Assembly (NCBI RefSeq): GCF_043641665.1
Contig: NC_092183.1
Span: forward strand, 14,656,501-14,720,500
DNA length: 64,000 nt
Reading direction: 5' to 3'
Origin: Enoplosus armatus
Taxonomy: Eukaryota; Chordata; Actinopteri; Centrarchiformes; Enoplosidae
In this document: positions 13,515-25,587 of the stretch, one piece after another
Layout of the letters: the number at the start of each line of letters is the position of its first letter
Position numbering within the stretch: position 1 is the stretch's first letter
Notes under the pieces: generated by a model
What the model saw: only the letters and a program-made list of their open reading frames with translations
What the model was told of the DNA's origin: nothing
The model's database searches: none
Made by a program: the position numbers and the translations under genes

Positions 13515-13940
13515 AGAAAGAAATATTCAGATCCTTTACTTAAGTAAAACTAGCACCACTGTGCAAATAAATGCATTGACAATATTAATTAGCAGAATGT
13601 ACTTAAAGTGTCAAAAATAAAAGTATGATACAGGCAAACTGTTATACTATTATACCATATATATAATTTACATATATGAATATTTTAAAGATGTCGTATA
13701 TTGTTGGGTAGTATAATCTATAATAATGGATCATATTTTATAAACTGATCATATGTTTTGCATAGAAAATCTTAATCTGTAAAGTAATTACAGCTGTCAT
13801 TTAAATGCACTGTAGAAAAAAGTAAATGTGTTTTTTGTAGTGGAGTAGAAGTATAAAGTTGCATTAAATGGAAATAGCAGTACAATAATACAAGTATATC
13901 AAGTACAGTATTTGAGTGAATGTGCTATATGCACTAAAGT
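13515..13940 (+). repeat. Dispersed repeat with ACTTAAGTAAAA core, copy 1
   Basis: Holds TCAGATCCTTTACTTAAGTA near its start and GTAGAAGTATAAAGTTGCAT and AGTACAGTATTTGAGTGAAT near its end. The same blocks recur at 15640-15790 (end only) and, inverted, at 46160-46345. Non-coding. Confidence 0.6.
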
Positions 13941-15017
13941 AGGATCTAACCATCCAGATCATTTTGGTTTTATTTTCCATTTTTGGTTGCTGGTTTTGAA
14001 ATCTTCATTACAGAGACTTTTGCCACCACAGTCATGGAAACCCAATGAGGCAGTCATCCTGAGTAGCAATGTGATGGCTTGAGCGTAAACTGCATCACAT
14101 TTAGTTGCAAAAATGCCAGAAAATCTCAACAAAGAAAACTAAATACTGCTAGTGATTACATATTGCTTGTTTTTTTCTGACCCGTTAATGCAACTGCCAG
14201 GAAGTTATTATGTAACAGTTGTATAATGTTTCATAATTACAACAGTATTGAGCTGCACTGAGTGGGAGTAACTTTTCAGTTATAACTTCTGTTAGCACAC
14301 TTTTATAATATTGTATAGAAAAATTCCAATTCCCTATTGACCATAAAGATGTGAGGGGTACACATAAATGACTACACGATGTAACATTAAATGAACACCT
14401 TAATGCTGACGTCTTCCCTCTGTGGAGGTGTAACTACACTGAAACCTGTTGTAAGTCGTCTCTGACTGACTGACCTCTGACAGGGCAACCTGAGGCCTGA
14501 CAGCCCGGACGCTCTGCTCCGCCCAGGTTGAAGCTTCGGTGAGAAAACTCTTTAGTGAGAAGTCTTTGGCAGGACACCGTTGCTGCTCCTTGGCTAAGCA
14601 TGGCTGACAGCAGCTTCCCCTGTGTGGCCAGAGGGTCACTCTGGGTGACATGTTGTTCTGGGGGACACTGTGTCTCTGCCTGCAGAGGAGATTAGAGGGG
14701 TGAGCTGACCTCGTTCTCAGAGGGTCTGATGTGTTTTGAGTAAACACTTGGTGCAAGACAAAAACACAGGCTACAAACACAGGCCAACCCTCAGGCAGTG
14801 ATCCCATTGTTTCCCCATTACTCCTGAACAGGCATGAGAGAGGAGAGCCGTCCCTCTGTGTTCCTGAGCTGCTGGGAGTCCTCGCGCTCTCTGCCGAACG
14901 CATCACACGGCCAGGTCAAGCTCCCAGAGCTGCCCACAGGTCACTGCCATTAACTTGATAGTCGTAAACATGTCACTACCTGGCCATAAATAAATACCAT
15001 ATATATATTATATATAT

Positions 15018-15200
15018 GAGGCAACTGTGGCTCAGAAGAGTGGGTCATCGAATCACAGGTTTGGCGATTTGATCCCCAGCTCCTCCTATCCACATGTCAG
15101 CGTGTCCTTGGGCAAAACACAGAGCCCCAAATTACTCCTGATGGTCAAGTCAGGTGTGTGAATGAGTGAATGAGAGACAAATTGTTAAGCACTTTGGATA
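15018..15200 (+). repeat. tRNA-derived SINE
   Basis: The head reads GCAACTGTGGCTCAGAAGAG (A-box region), followed by GGCGATTTGATCCCCAGCTC (B-box region), the usual fish block GTGTCCTTGGGCAAAACACA, and an end AAGCACTTTGG. This order is that of a widespread teleost tRNA-derived SINE. The promoter boxes have drifted, so it is probably dead. Confidence 0.75.
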
Positions 15201-15639
15201 ATTTATTCTTTAATATCCCCATTTTTGCTGATATTTACTAAAGGCATGCACAAGTGCACAGGGACAGAACAATAAAAAACATCTTACAATACAACTATTA
15301 GAATAGATATCAGCTGTCAGAGGATCATAATGTTGCTTTTCCATTTCACAATAAATTATATCATTTAGAAATCGGAAACATTCACTGGCAAAGAGAAGCA
15401 GTTGACATCAACATTAACTGAAAGACCTATAATTGAACATTTTGCTGGCATCTGAAACTGACAAAACCGGACACCTGTGGAACTTTTTCTCATTTAAGGC
15501 CTATTAAAGCGACATTATACACTTCTGCAAACTGCTATCTATTTTATTATTTTATTGTGAGGTGCATGATGGTAATATTATCAAGATATTACATAATATA
15601 TCCAGATATTTCAGAACTAATACTACTACTAAGGCTGCA

Positions 15640-15790
15640 TTTTGTGATGGAGTAGATATCTAGTTAAAGGCCTCATGAAGTGAAAAGTACAATATTTCCC
15701 CTGAAATTAAGTAGAAGTTTTAAGTATCATAAAATGGAAAGTATCTCAAAATTGTACTTGAGTAGATGTACTTAGTTACCTTCCACCGCT
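15640..15790 (+). repeat. Dispersed repeat, copy 2 (3' part)
   Basis: Contains AAGTATCATAAAATGGAAAG and TGTACTTGAGTAGATGTACT, matching the end of the element at 13515-13940. At 15885-15950 there follows a short block (TTAATCGATAATCAAAATGG) of another common fish repeat. Confidence 0.5.
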
Positions 15791-17099
15791 GTCCTAAACC
15801 GAAAGATATTCAGTTACTATCACATCAGAAAAAACAGCAAATCCTCACAAACGAGATGCTGAGACTAAAGGGAATGTTTAAATTACTGAAATTATTAATC
15901 GATAATCAAAATGGTAAAATCAACCGACTCATTGTGTCAGCTCTAGTAAGATGTTTCTGTTTTTTTGTCCAACCCCTGCACGAGGCACTCATCCAGATTA
16001 ATTTATGAATGAACTGTTCAAGGACACTTTGGCTGATGTGAACCTGCTCATCCTGCTACTCAAACTGTACCATCATCATCGTCGTGTCATCATCACCACC
16101 AGCTCTTGGCCTACAGTATCTCACACAGCATGAGCACCCCCTGCCCCACAGTGTCTCCCTGTTTCCAGATCACAACCCCGCGGGCTTTAGGACCTTCAGG
16201 ATGTGCTCTCTGAGGATGGTCTTGTTTTTGTCCGTTACGTTCATGCATGTAATCATTGATTGTGCCTATTGTGACAGGCCGATTTACCATCTGTAGGGTC
16301 CCATGGGGCTGATACTGCTGTCACTGCAGTCTCCCTGCAGACTTCAAGGGATTCCACTTTAATTTCCGGCCGCAAATATGAACCTCCAACAGGTTTCGCA
16401 TTTAATCTCCTGCTTTTAGAAGACCATACCTGCTTGTGTTATCTCATTCAGCACAGACGTCTCCACTCATATCATCCACTCCAGGAAGATTTCTGGTCAT
16501 TCTTGATGTCCTATCGAATTGTAAAACAGTTTAAAGTGACATATATAGTTTGGAAAAGCATCTAGAAATTGTGGGAAAAGTAATTAAATAAACAAACACA
16601 ATGTGGGTGAATGTATCTTAGACCCTCAGACATGAGAAAACGGTGAATTTGACTATAAAACTGTCTCCCATCTCCTCGATAAAGACAAAGGGAAACTGGT
16701 TTGTTATTTATAATGAAAGTCGGCAGTTGGAAGTGTTTTTAAACAATTCAGATTGAGTGAGGAGGTGTTTACACACTAATTTCTTATTCACTGGATTGGT
16801 GAATGTATTGTAATGCGTTACCAACCACAGTTTTTTTTTCCTGAAGTGGACCTGCTCTGTAGACGAGTGTGAGCCTTTGCCGCCTCCTGCTGCAGCCCAC
16901 CCGGCCCCCTGCCCTCCCTACGCGCCTCCCCGGCTCCTTTTCCCACTGCTGAGAGGAGCAGGACGCGGCCACAGCGGCGGGAAGCAAATTATCTGCAAGC
17001 ACTTCCTTAAAAAAAAAGTTCACACTCACATACACAGATGCCACCACAAGTAGCGACTCACACCGTCTTAGACCTGATCGAGGGAGCTGACCGGGAATA

Positions 17100-17843
17100 A
17101 CCTGACAGGAGGATATAGTGGAGCAAAATGGATATTTAATGTTTATACTCCCTTTTTTTGTTTGACTCAAGAGTTTTTCTGTCGCTCTTATTGCGCTTAG
17201 TCTGGTTCAAGTATTTTAAAATACTCAACTTTTTTTGCGCCGTACGGCTAAACATCCTGAACAGGATTCAGGCCTGAACTCGTGTATCTTGTGTCTTATT
17301 AAGACGCACAGGTGCGCCTTACCTGTGTGCCACTGGACGAACACGCGCACAGGACGGTGTGAGACAGAGAACTTCCTAAATATCATCTTATCTCTTTAAT
17401 AATCATCCAATACGAGGACTATAATGTCTGGATGGAGTATGGCCTGACTTTTTAATGCAACAGACTTGTGTTTGGCTGCTGTTGGATCCAGTGGAGGAGC
17501 GCACCGCGAGCGCACAGTGACACCAAGTCCCCCCTCCCAAAAAACACTGAGAGAGAAATCAAATCTCCACATCGCTACTTCTGCACTTGTTGTGGGAAGC
17601 GTGGAAGTTGTCGGGACTGTTAACAGGCACTGCATTAACAGCAGCTGTCAAACTCATGGGATCCTCCTGCCCCCCGGGCGACTGGGAGCTGTGTTGAGGT
17701 CTCCACTGCGCATGTCAGAGCGCTGGACAGCTCCAGAGAGGGAAATTTAAAAACGGTTTTTGGAGAATCAAGTGCAACACAGTGAAATACAGTACAGGGG
17801 CTCGCGACCGGCTCACACTTTCTTCAAATATCGTCAAAAACAG
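17100..17843 (+). promoter_or_regulatory. foxn4: Probable foxn4 promoter and non-coding first exon
   Basis: The foxn4 start codon lies just after a clear splice acceptor at 18466, so a leader exon must exist upstream. The best candidate donor is CAG|GTGATT at 17843/17844, preceded by a GC-richer stretch and a TATA-like ATTTAAAAA near 17745. No transcription start can be fixed from sequence alone. Confidence 0.35.
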
Positions 17844-18185
17844 GTGATTGTTATATGATTTCTTTCTTTCAGCATCACAGTCTTCATCGGACTGTTGTTT
17901 TTTATAAGAATATTGACAATTGAGTGATTTTTAGACTTTAACCATAATTTCTCTCTGCATGTTACATGATAAGCCATTTAAACCTAGGAGTTAATGTGAC
18001 CAAACTGTTGTGTTAACATTTGAACTGAATGCTTATTGAACACAAGCTTTATTATTCTATTTATTCTATGTGTTTCTTATGGAGTTCAATCAGTGAGAGT
18101 TAAGGGGAACAAAAAGCATTCAAACAGTAAAATAGGCCTCAGCTACAACAAAGGCACACTGATGCCAAATAGAAATTTTATTCTC

Positions 18186-18213
18186 TATTATTATTATTAT
18201 TATTATTATTATT
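18186..18213. repeat. (ATT)n microsatellite
   Basis: About nine ATT units in the presumed foxn4 leader intron. Confidence 0.9.
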
Positions 18214-18487
18214 GCATGTCTTTATTCGAGTGTTACATTTTCATTGCGCCTTAGTTTAGTTTAAAATGTTTACTTTTCACAGAGCAATTTCATATTTTCA
18301 GAAATAGCACATGTTGTTCCACCACATTTACTTACTAAAGAAGACACTGCTTGAAGCAATATTATTAATATTGTAATCATTTCTTCTACATGGCTAGTTT
18401 ATGTCAGTTTGAAGACTCACTGGGGGCACAACCTCAAGTATGTTAATTTTATTTATTTCATTGCAGTGGTACCACATATCCCAGGAA

Positions 18488-20164
18488 ATGATAGAGGGTG
18501 GAATTACATCCAGGATGTCAGGAATAATTGAGAATGCTGGGCATCATCCGTCTCCACAGGACTACAGGTAAGACGTCTGATTCAAACCATGTTATATCAG
18601 GACAAACCGTTACAGTAGCTTCCAGCACTAAACAGGGTGTTAATTTTTGTTGCATATTGTCAAAAACACTCAGGATCAAATCTGAGACGCCTCAATAGAT
18701 AAGAGGCATCTTTTTCATTAATCAAACCCTTTAAGGTGTTTCCCAAATGGTCATGGAACAAATTGTCTAACCCCACTATGTTTCATCTAAAGGTGGATGG
18801 ACAGCTCTTTTTGTGCGTGGGGGGTTTCATGAAAAAGGAGAGAGAGAGAAAAAAAAGATCCTGAAGAATAAATGATTTTCAGTCTGAATGGATCTGTCAG
18901 AAACCATCAGCTCTGTTTACACTCCCGCTGTCGGCACACGGAGAGCCTGAGCCTCTTGGCCTGCCGGCTCAGGGGGAGACGGGGCGCTCTGGGTCACCAG
19001 TATGCACAAGTGGCTCCCAATTAGAAAAGGAGGGAGGAAGGGAAAGAGGGAGGGAGGGAGGAGGAGTTGCAATATTTAGTGTTGTTGAACCTCTGGGAAG
19101 GCTTGGATGATACATGGAGACACCAGCTCAACATATTTTGCATCAGTGAGCAATTTCTATGCTGCTGGTCAAGAGAAGAGGGGAGATGTGGATGCCCCCC
19201 AATGTGTCATCTATTCTATTGTTTCTATCAGTCTGTCAAGGACATTTAAAATGGATAATTGCAAAGTTGAGTAGATTTGTGAAGCAAAAGTGTAAAAGAC
19301 CTGCTATAGCAAATATTGCATAGCTTTGATTCACTTTGTGCTTGCGCACCTAATTTTGTGTTTTTTTCACTCCAAAACAAAAAGCAAAAACGTCTCCGCA
19401 GTTGTACCTTTCATTCAACATTGTTGATTGTTATGCTTGAATATTATTTCTTCATTTTGTCAGAAGTGAAAGAAAAGTCACAGCAGAAAAAAAAGAATGA
19501 GAGTCAGTCTCGCAAAGGCACACTAAACTTCAAATCTCCAGCTGAGATATTGTGATACCTTGCAGGGTGGTAAACTTCACAGTGCCACCTGCTTCTAAAG
19601 GATGATCACTCACAATCATATTACTGGCGCATGCAAGGTGTTTGAGGACGTGTGCTGCTGATTCCTGGCTGCACTGATGTCACCTATTCAGACGGCAGAC
19701 ACAGAGCCCTGACCTCAAACTACATTTGCACCCCCTCTGGCCCGAGGCTCCGTTGATTTCCCAGTTTAGGGAGGGCAGAGGGGGTTGATGGGGGGAGGGG
19801 GGGGGGCAGTGAGGATAGAGGCTGGAAAGGGACAGGGAAGCAGATGGCATCCTATTTGTCCCTCTTATGTGAGGGCTGTCATTCCAACAGATTAATGCAA
19901 GGGCCGGGGGAAAGAAAAGAAACGACAGAGACAATCAAGGAAGGGTCTGGGGAAGACAATAGAGCCACGTGCCACTGGGCAGATTTGTCGTTTGGGACAC
20001 AATAGGTGATCATTTTTCAATAGACAGGGCCAACTGTTGCAGGCAACATGTGCTGCTGTCCCATGTTTCAAACGATCTCATGCGTTGTTTACTTATGATT
20101 CAGCCAATGGTTAAGGCGAGACTGTGGTCACCTGACACAGGGTTGATTTTTTATTAGGAAATTT

Positions 20165-20203
<39 letters not shown>

Positions 20204-23200
20204 GGGTGGGGGTGCTCCTACACTGTCCACAGACACACAAAGTAACTGAATAGTATGTGTTGTCATAGCGACCCCAATTACTAAACCCTTGCACAGTAAG
20301 TGTGTGTGTGTGCAGAAGACTGGAGAGGATTCAAGAGGATTCCTCTCTTTTCTTTCTTTCTCTTCGAGGCTCGCCACATAAAAGACGTAATGACTGAAAG
20401 CTGATTGGTGCTGGCAGTGCACTGGTTAAACAGAAAGCCTACATTTCATCTCCAGTTTACAGCACAACAAGTTATATATAACTTAAATAGTGAAATTTTC
20501 TATTACTATTTTTTATTTTTCTATTACTTTTCTTAAATTGCTATTGTGAATTTTTTTTTCTTTCAAATTTGTTTTCAAATTTCATCATCTGAAAAAAATG
20601 AGACAAGTATACAAGAAAAACAAAGATCATTCCTTGAAAAAAAAAAACAATCTCAACAGATGATTTACTATGAATGAAAAGCTTGTTTAACTCCCTCATT
20701 GTTGATTAAAACTGTCACTGCTTAATAACACTTGTAGTTAATCTTCTTATGGTAAATCCTGGATGGCACGGCTAATACACGGCTTCACTGAGCAGCTTTC
20801 ATCTCTGTTTGCTCACATTCACAATCATTACGGTGGTTTTGACTTTGCAGGACAAAATGTTCTATCAAGTGTTTAGATTTAAATTCCACTTGTGGTCTAT
20901 GAGTGTCGGAGCTGACAGCCATGTTAACCCCCTGTCCTCCCCCCAACCCCTCCCCCCTCCCCCCTCTCTCTCTTGAAGGCTTCTGACCACGGACCCCTCC
21001 CAGCTGAGGGAGGAGGACCTCCCTGGGGACCTGCAGTCTCTGTCATGGCTCACCTCTGTGGATGTGCCCCGACTACAGCAGATGGCTGATAGCCGGGGCC
21101 ACAGTAACGGGCCCTCCCAGGGCAGCTTGTTGGAGCAACAGACAGGTGAGGTGACAGGGAGGGGACAGTGCAACATTCAAAAACCGCAGTGTCTCTCTGA
21201 TTGGATAAAACAGGACAGCTGGATTCTTCTGGGTTTCTGGCCATGGCTGATATGAACACAGTTTTATAAGACCAATGAAAATACAAGACAGGGACAGTTG
21301 AACTCAGAGACGAATCCATTGGGATAGTTTTGGTGGGATTTGCTGAGGTTTGAGCGATGGGCTTTTGCTCGCCTTAATATTGTGATCAACAGATCAAAGA
21401 CAATCCAAAAGACCTATCCACAGACCTTATATTGAAGAGTTATATTGCGAACCACAGTGCAGAAGAAAGAAACTTTAGTCTGTAAATGGCCATATCATTC
21501 GACATCTTCACACCTCAGTTATCACACCATAACTATCTGGGTGAACAGAGAGCACTTCAGGTGAGGGGAAAGAGAAAAAAAAAAAAGATCTGATGAAATT
21601 TGAATCTAATAACCGTCTGGCTGCTCCTTCTCACAGCTCAGCTGAGCAACATGACGATGACAGCGGGTCAAGGCTCCATGCTTCACCTCCAGAGCAACAT
21701 GCAGCACAGCCCCCTGGGAATCAGCATCATCAACACGCACAGCGGAAGTGTGAGTTTCAACAGCATTGCAAGAAATTATAACAATCTGTATGTTTTATGA
21801 TGCTCATAGGGTTGATTGTCAAATAAACCCATGTCTACATTCACAGATGTCTCCATTCTCCATGAATGGGCTGCCCTCTCCGGGATACCAGTGCCCTACC
21901 TCAGTGTACCAGCCTGCACCCCAGCAGGTGTACTCTCTCACCCAAACTGGACAACAGGTACCAAAGCAAAAAGTTAATTAAGAGGCTGATTTAGTCCTTT
22001 GACTATATTTATTTTTTTCTTTAATGATGTGATGAGGCGTTAATGATGTAGGCCAGTAAATATGTACACCTAGAGTCCTGACAAATCTGGCATAATATGT
22101 GGCCCATTTAATTTGTATTATTATTAAATCTTCATTATTGGGATTGTGCTTATTCCTGGGCCCATACTCTTACTTGTTTTTTGTTGTTGCTGATTTGCTG
22201 GTTTTCTTATTCTTCTTGTGTGGATTGCCTACGTGAACCTCTGTGGTGAAGTTCCTCATTATTCTCTCCTTGTTCTCATAGTGTTCAACTGGTGGGCTTT
22301 ATAGTAATGTCTCTTTCAACAACCAAAGTCTATTCACACAACCTCGCCTGGCTCCACAAGAACAGGAGCTGCAGCCCAAGTCTTTCCCCAAGCCAATCTA
22401 TTCCTACAGGTCAGACCTGACTTATGTAGCTGAACAGAATAATAATACTTAATAGTTACTGAATGTTCTCTTGTGTAATCGCCTTCTCTGCTTTGAACTA
22501 CATTCAAATAATGATTTTATTTTGTTGTGGTTGTTTTTTCAGCTGTTTGATTGCCATGGCTCTGAAAAACAGCAAAACTGGCAGCCTCCCAGTCAGTGAG
22601 ATCTATAGCTTTATGAAGGAACACTTTCCTTATTTCAAGGTAAGATACTCATATTCATATTACAGAAAAGGACTAAAAGAGAAGGTGCATGTAGATAAAG
22701 GATGTAACTGATTATACACTACATCTCTCCCTGCAGACTGCACCTGATGGATGGAAGAACTCAGTCAGACACAACTTGTCCTTAAACAAATGCTTTGAGA
22801 AAGTAGAGAACAAGACGAGCAGCTCGTCCCGTAAGGGCTGTCTATGGGCACTGAACCCTGCCAAAATTGACAAGATGGAGGAAGAGATGCAGAAGTGGAA
22901 ACGCAAGGATCTCCCAGCCATCCGCCGCAGCATGGCTAACCCTGGTCAGTATTTTGTTAAATGTCAAAGGTCTGCTGCCCAACCAGGCAATGAGTCATCC
23001 AAAACTGACAATGTCATCAGTCTGATAATCCGCCTTTTTCCCTGCAGATGAGTTGGACAAACTGATCACAGACCGTCCGGAGAACTGCAGGCGCAAGGCT
23101 TTAGAGCCCGGCATGACCCGGCTGCCCAGCTGTCCAACTGGCCTCCCGCTGTCCGTCCCAGCCCAGATGCAGCCTCAGCCTATAGTCACGCTGTCCCTGC

Positions 23201-23777
23201 CCTGTTTACCCATACACCAGCACCACCAGCTTCAGGCCCAGCTCCAGGCTCAGGCCCGCCTGGGCCCCATGTCCCCTGCCCCAGCCCAGACACCTCCCCT
23301 CCATACAGTCCCTGACCTTTCCCACAGCCCACTCACCCAGCACTCAAGCAAGCCGCCAGACGATTTCTACAGTGTGCACGGTGATACACACACAGAGGTG
23401 GATGCACTGGACCCGAGCATCATGGATTTTGCCCTTCAAGGTAAAAACTTTTTTACAGTGTCAGTTTTTTGTTTGAATTGTGTTGTTGCATCAGCACACT
23501 AACCTAACCCTCACCTATCTGCTTAGGTAATCTGTGGGAGGAAATGAAGGACGACAGCTTTAACCTGGATGCCTTGGGTACCTTCAGTAACTCCCCCCTC
23601 CGATTATCAGACTGTGACTTGGGAACAGCCAACCTCCCTCCTGTCTCCACTGGAGGGAACCTGCCGCTGTCAGATGTGCAGGTGACGGGCCTCTACACCT
23701 CCTACACCTCCCAGGATCACCTGTCTTCCCAGTACATGGTAACACCAGCCAACAGCAAGCCCATCGCGCTGTTATAA
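18488..23777 (+). CDS. foxn4: Forkhead box protein N4
   Basis: Winged-helix transcription factor that, in vertebrates, drives amacrine and horizontal cell fates in retina and V2b interneurons in spinal cord. Nine coding exons: 18488-18567, 20979-21145, 21637-21749, 21847-21957, 22282-22409, 22543-22639, 22737-22944, 23048-23440, 23527-23777. They give 515 aa, against 517 in human. Seen: N-terminal block [18 protein letters not shown], then [20 protein letters not shown]; forkhead domain from about residue 194 ([17 protein letters not shown]) to 290, including the recognition helix [13 protein letters not shown]; a proline/glutamine-rich middle; a conserved acidic block [20 protein letters not shown] (about 417-436); C-terminal NKPIALL-like end (SKPIALL). 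Phase is intact across all junctions. The start was chosen because it matches the conserved MIE…MSGII opening and lies 21 bases after an acceptor. The large 2.4 kb intron after the first coding exon may hold enhancers. Confidence 0.97.
19660..19970. other. Segment of foxn4 first coding intron with G/C-rich tracts
   Basis: This part of intron 1 is GC-richer than its surroundings, with a long G run at 19789-19812, and holds no coding sequence. It could be regulatory; nothing in the sequence proves that. Confidence 0.2.
20165..20200. repeat. (GT)n microsatellite
   Basis: About 17 GT units inside foxn4 intron 1, with a shorter GT run at 20300-20312. Confidence 0.95.
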
Positions 23778-24500
23778 AGCAGCTGAACTGTCTCAAACAG
23801 AGTCAACCTGATTCATTCAACTGTCTGTGGATATCCAACACTGGACGCCAACTGAAGAAGTCTGAGGTCAAAGTCTGAATTCTGGTTTCTTGTGTGCTAC
23901 TAAAAGTACAAATCACACTGCTTTCCTACAGTCAGCTGGGAACTACTTGGAGAAGGATGTTTTAAAATCATTTCACACAGTCCACAAGAAAACTGCTCAT
24001 TAAGAACTAAAACTGCTGACAAATAAAGAGGTGGCTGTAAGAAAAAGTATGTAAGAATTAAAATATCTAGCTTTGCCACGCAAAGACTCAAAGCCTGTAT
24101 GAGTTCAAAGACTCTGTGGAGATGTATGTGTAAGTTAGCATCCGCCAGTTTTTCTACTGTTCACGCCACATTTTAAAGCCCTACTTGTAGCTCCTTGTTG
24201 TATTGTGCTAGACATTATTGCTGTGAGGTTTTATTTATATTTATAAAAAGGCAGCTGGAGAAGGTGATGAATCTTTTTGCTGTATATATTTGAATGTTTC
24301 AAATTGCTATCGCCACAGAAAAGCTTTCTTTCAAACTGTATTTACCCGCGTCACTCCAAAATGCAGATGTGTGCCAACACTTTGAGTAATCCAGATTTTA
24401 CACATTATTCTTTTACACACTGTGATTAACGTGTCTCAAAGTCAGATGTATATTATGTTCATTAACTTGATCATAATAAAAAAGCACATGGGTAAATAAA
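23778..24500 (+). other. foxn4: foxn4 3' UTR with two poly(A) signals
   Basis: After the TAA the sequence stays non-coding. AATAAA hexamers occur at 24475-24480 and 24495-24500, so the transcript probably ends close to 24520. Confidence 0.65.
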
Positions 24501-24541
24501 AGAAGTTTCTTTTGCCAAAAAAAAAACATATCTCAATGATA

Positions 24542-25587
24542 TTTATTAACAAACAGTGCTTGGTGGAATACAAGACACAGGAAAGAATTTATATACATTC
24601 AAATGAAATGTCAGGGCTGATGTTTTGATCAGAGGTAAGGCAAATGAAGCCGTCACTTTGGGGACTACAGTCCACCTTTTGCGAAACCTGAGTCTTAAGA
24701 ATTACTGCATTACATCGGAGCTATACCAGCAAAAATTAAAGAAAAGCTCAGAAGTATCACATACAGTGTCACAGTCTCTCCTATCATTCATAATAAATGT
24801 CTTAGCACACAAAACACTACAGCATAGATGCACTTAAACAGACTGAAAGTGACAATGAAAAGATGGACAACTGAGTCCAACGTCAACAGTGAAGTGACAC
24901 AACTGCACTCATGAAACTTATATTTAGAAAAACACTTCTGCTTTACAAAACTGGTATAGATTTCATATTTTTAGTCAAAGCAGAAATTAAACAGAATTGA
25001 TCGATTTCACCATTTTCTGTTTGTTTTATTTGAAAACTGATCAAAAAATTGATCAGTCCAAGCCACATTTATATTTAATTTTATTTAATACCTTTAACTT
25101 AATGTGACAACCAGCACCTAAATATGAACTCTCCCACTTCATGGAGCTCGTATACTGTAACTCTGGCCTCAACAAACAAATCTAACACTGACACATCCTT
25201 TATGAAAGTCAAATGTGCGTTACAATAAGAGTTTGTGAACCAGAAGGTTCCTGGACTGAACACCTGAAATGACTGACTGCTTACCTCACAAATGTAAAAG
25301 ACAAACTCTCTGCCTGTCATTCAGAAGTTGAACGGATTATGACATCCCTGCCAAGAGACAACGCCATCCAACAGCAATGTTTACAACAGGCGGAGCACTG
25401 CAGTGGTTTAGTGATCACTGAGGAATAAGTCACTTATTGCACATTATTGCAAAGAACTGCCCCTTTAGCTTTACATTTCTCTTTCGTACTATACAGTACA
25501 ATCAACTAATAATAATAATAACTTTATTTCAATTGGAACAGAGCTTTTTGTTCCTATGAATAATATATCCTGATAAAGCCTTTCAGC
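24542..25587 (-). other. acacb: acacb 3' UTR region and convergent gene boundary
   Basis: Read on the minus strand, AATAAA signals occur at 25528-25523 (60 bases after the stop), near 25031-25026, and at 24547-24542. Use of the last would bring the acacb end within about 50 bases of the foxn4 poly(A) signals. No other gene is visible between the two stop codons. Confidence 0.5.

Larger units (their letters stand above)
7009..17700. other. Gene-free interval between myo1h and foxn4
   Basis: About 10.7 kb separates the divergent myo1h and foxn4 starts. No open frame here has family motifs or spliceable partners. The interval holds pyrimidine/purine tracts (about 8069-8140, 8487-8510, 12530-12690), a MITE-like hairpin element, two tRNA-derived SINEs, a long dispersed repeat at about 11370-11790, and two partial copies of another repeat (13515-13940, 15640-15790). 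AT-rich homeodomain-like words occur, for example near 7975-8000, but I cannot show conservation. Promoters for both flanking genes, and possibly foxn4 enhancers, should lie here. Confidence 0.6.

Noticed and set aside
14400..14906. 168-codon open frame on the minus strand
   Set aside because: No family motif, no spliceable partners, composition like intergenic DNA; it lies between repeats.
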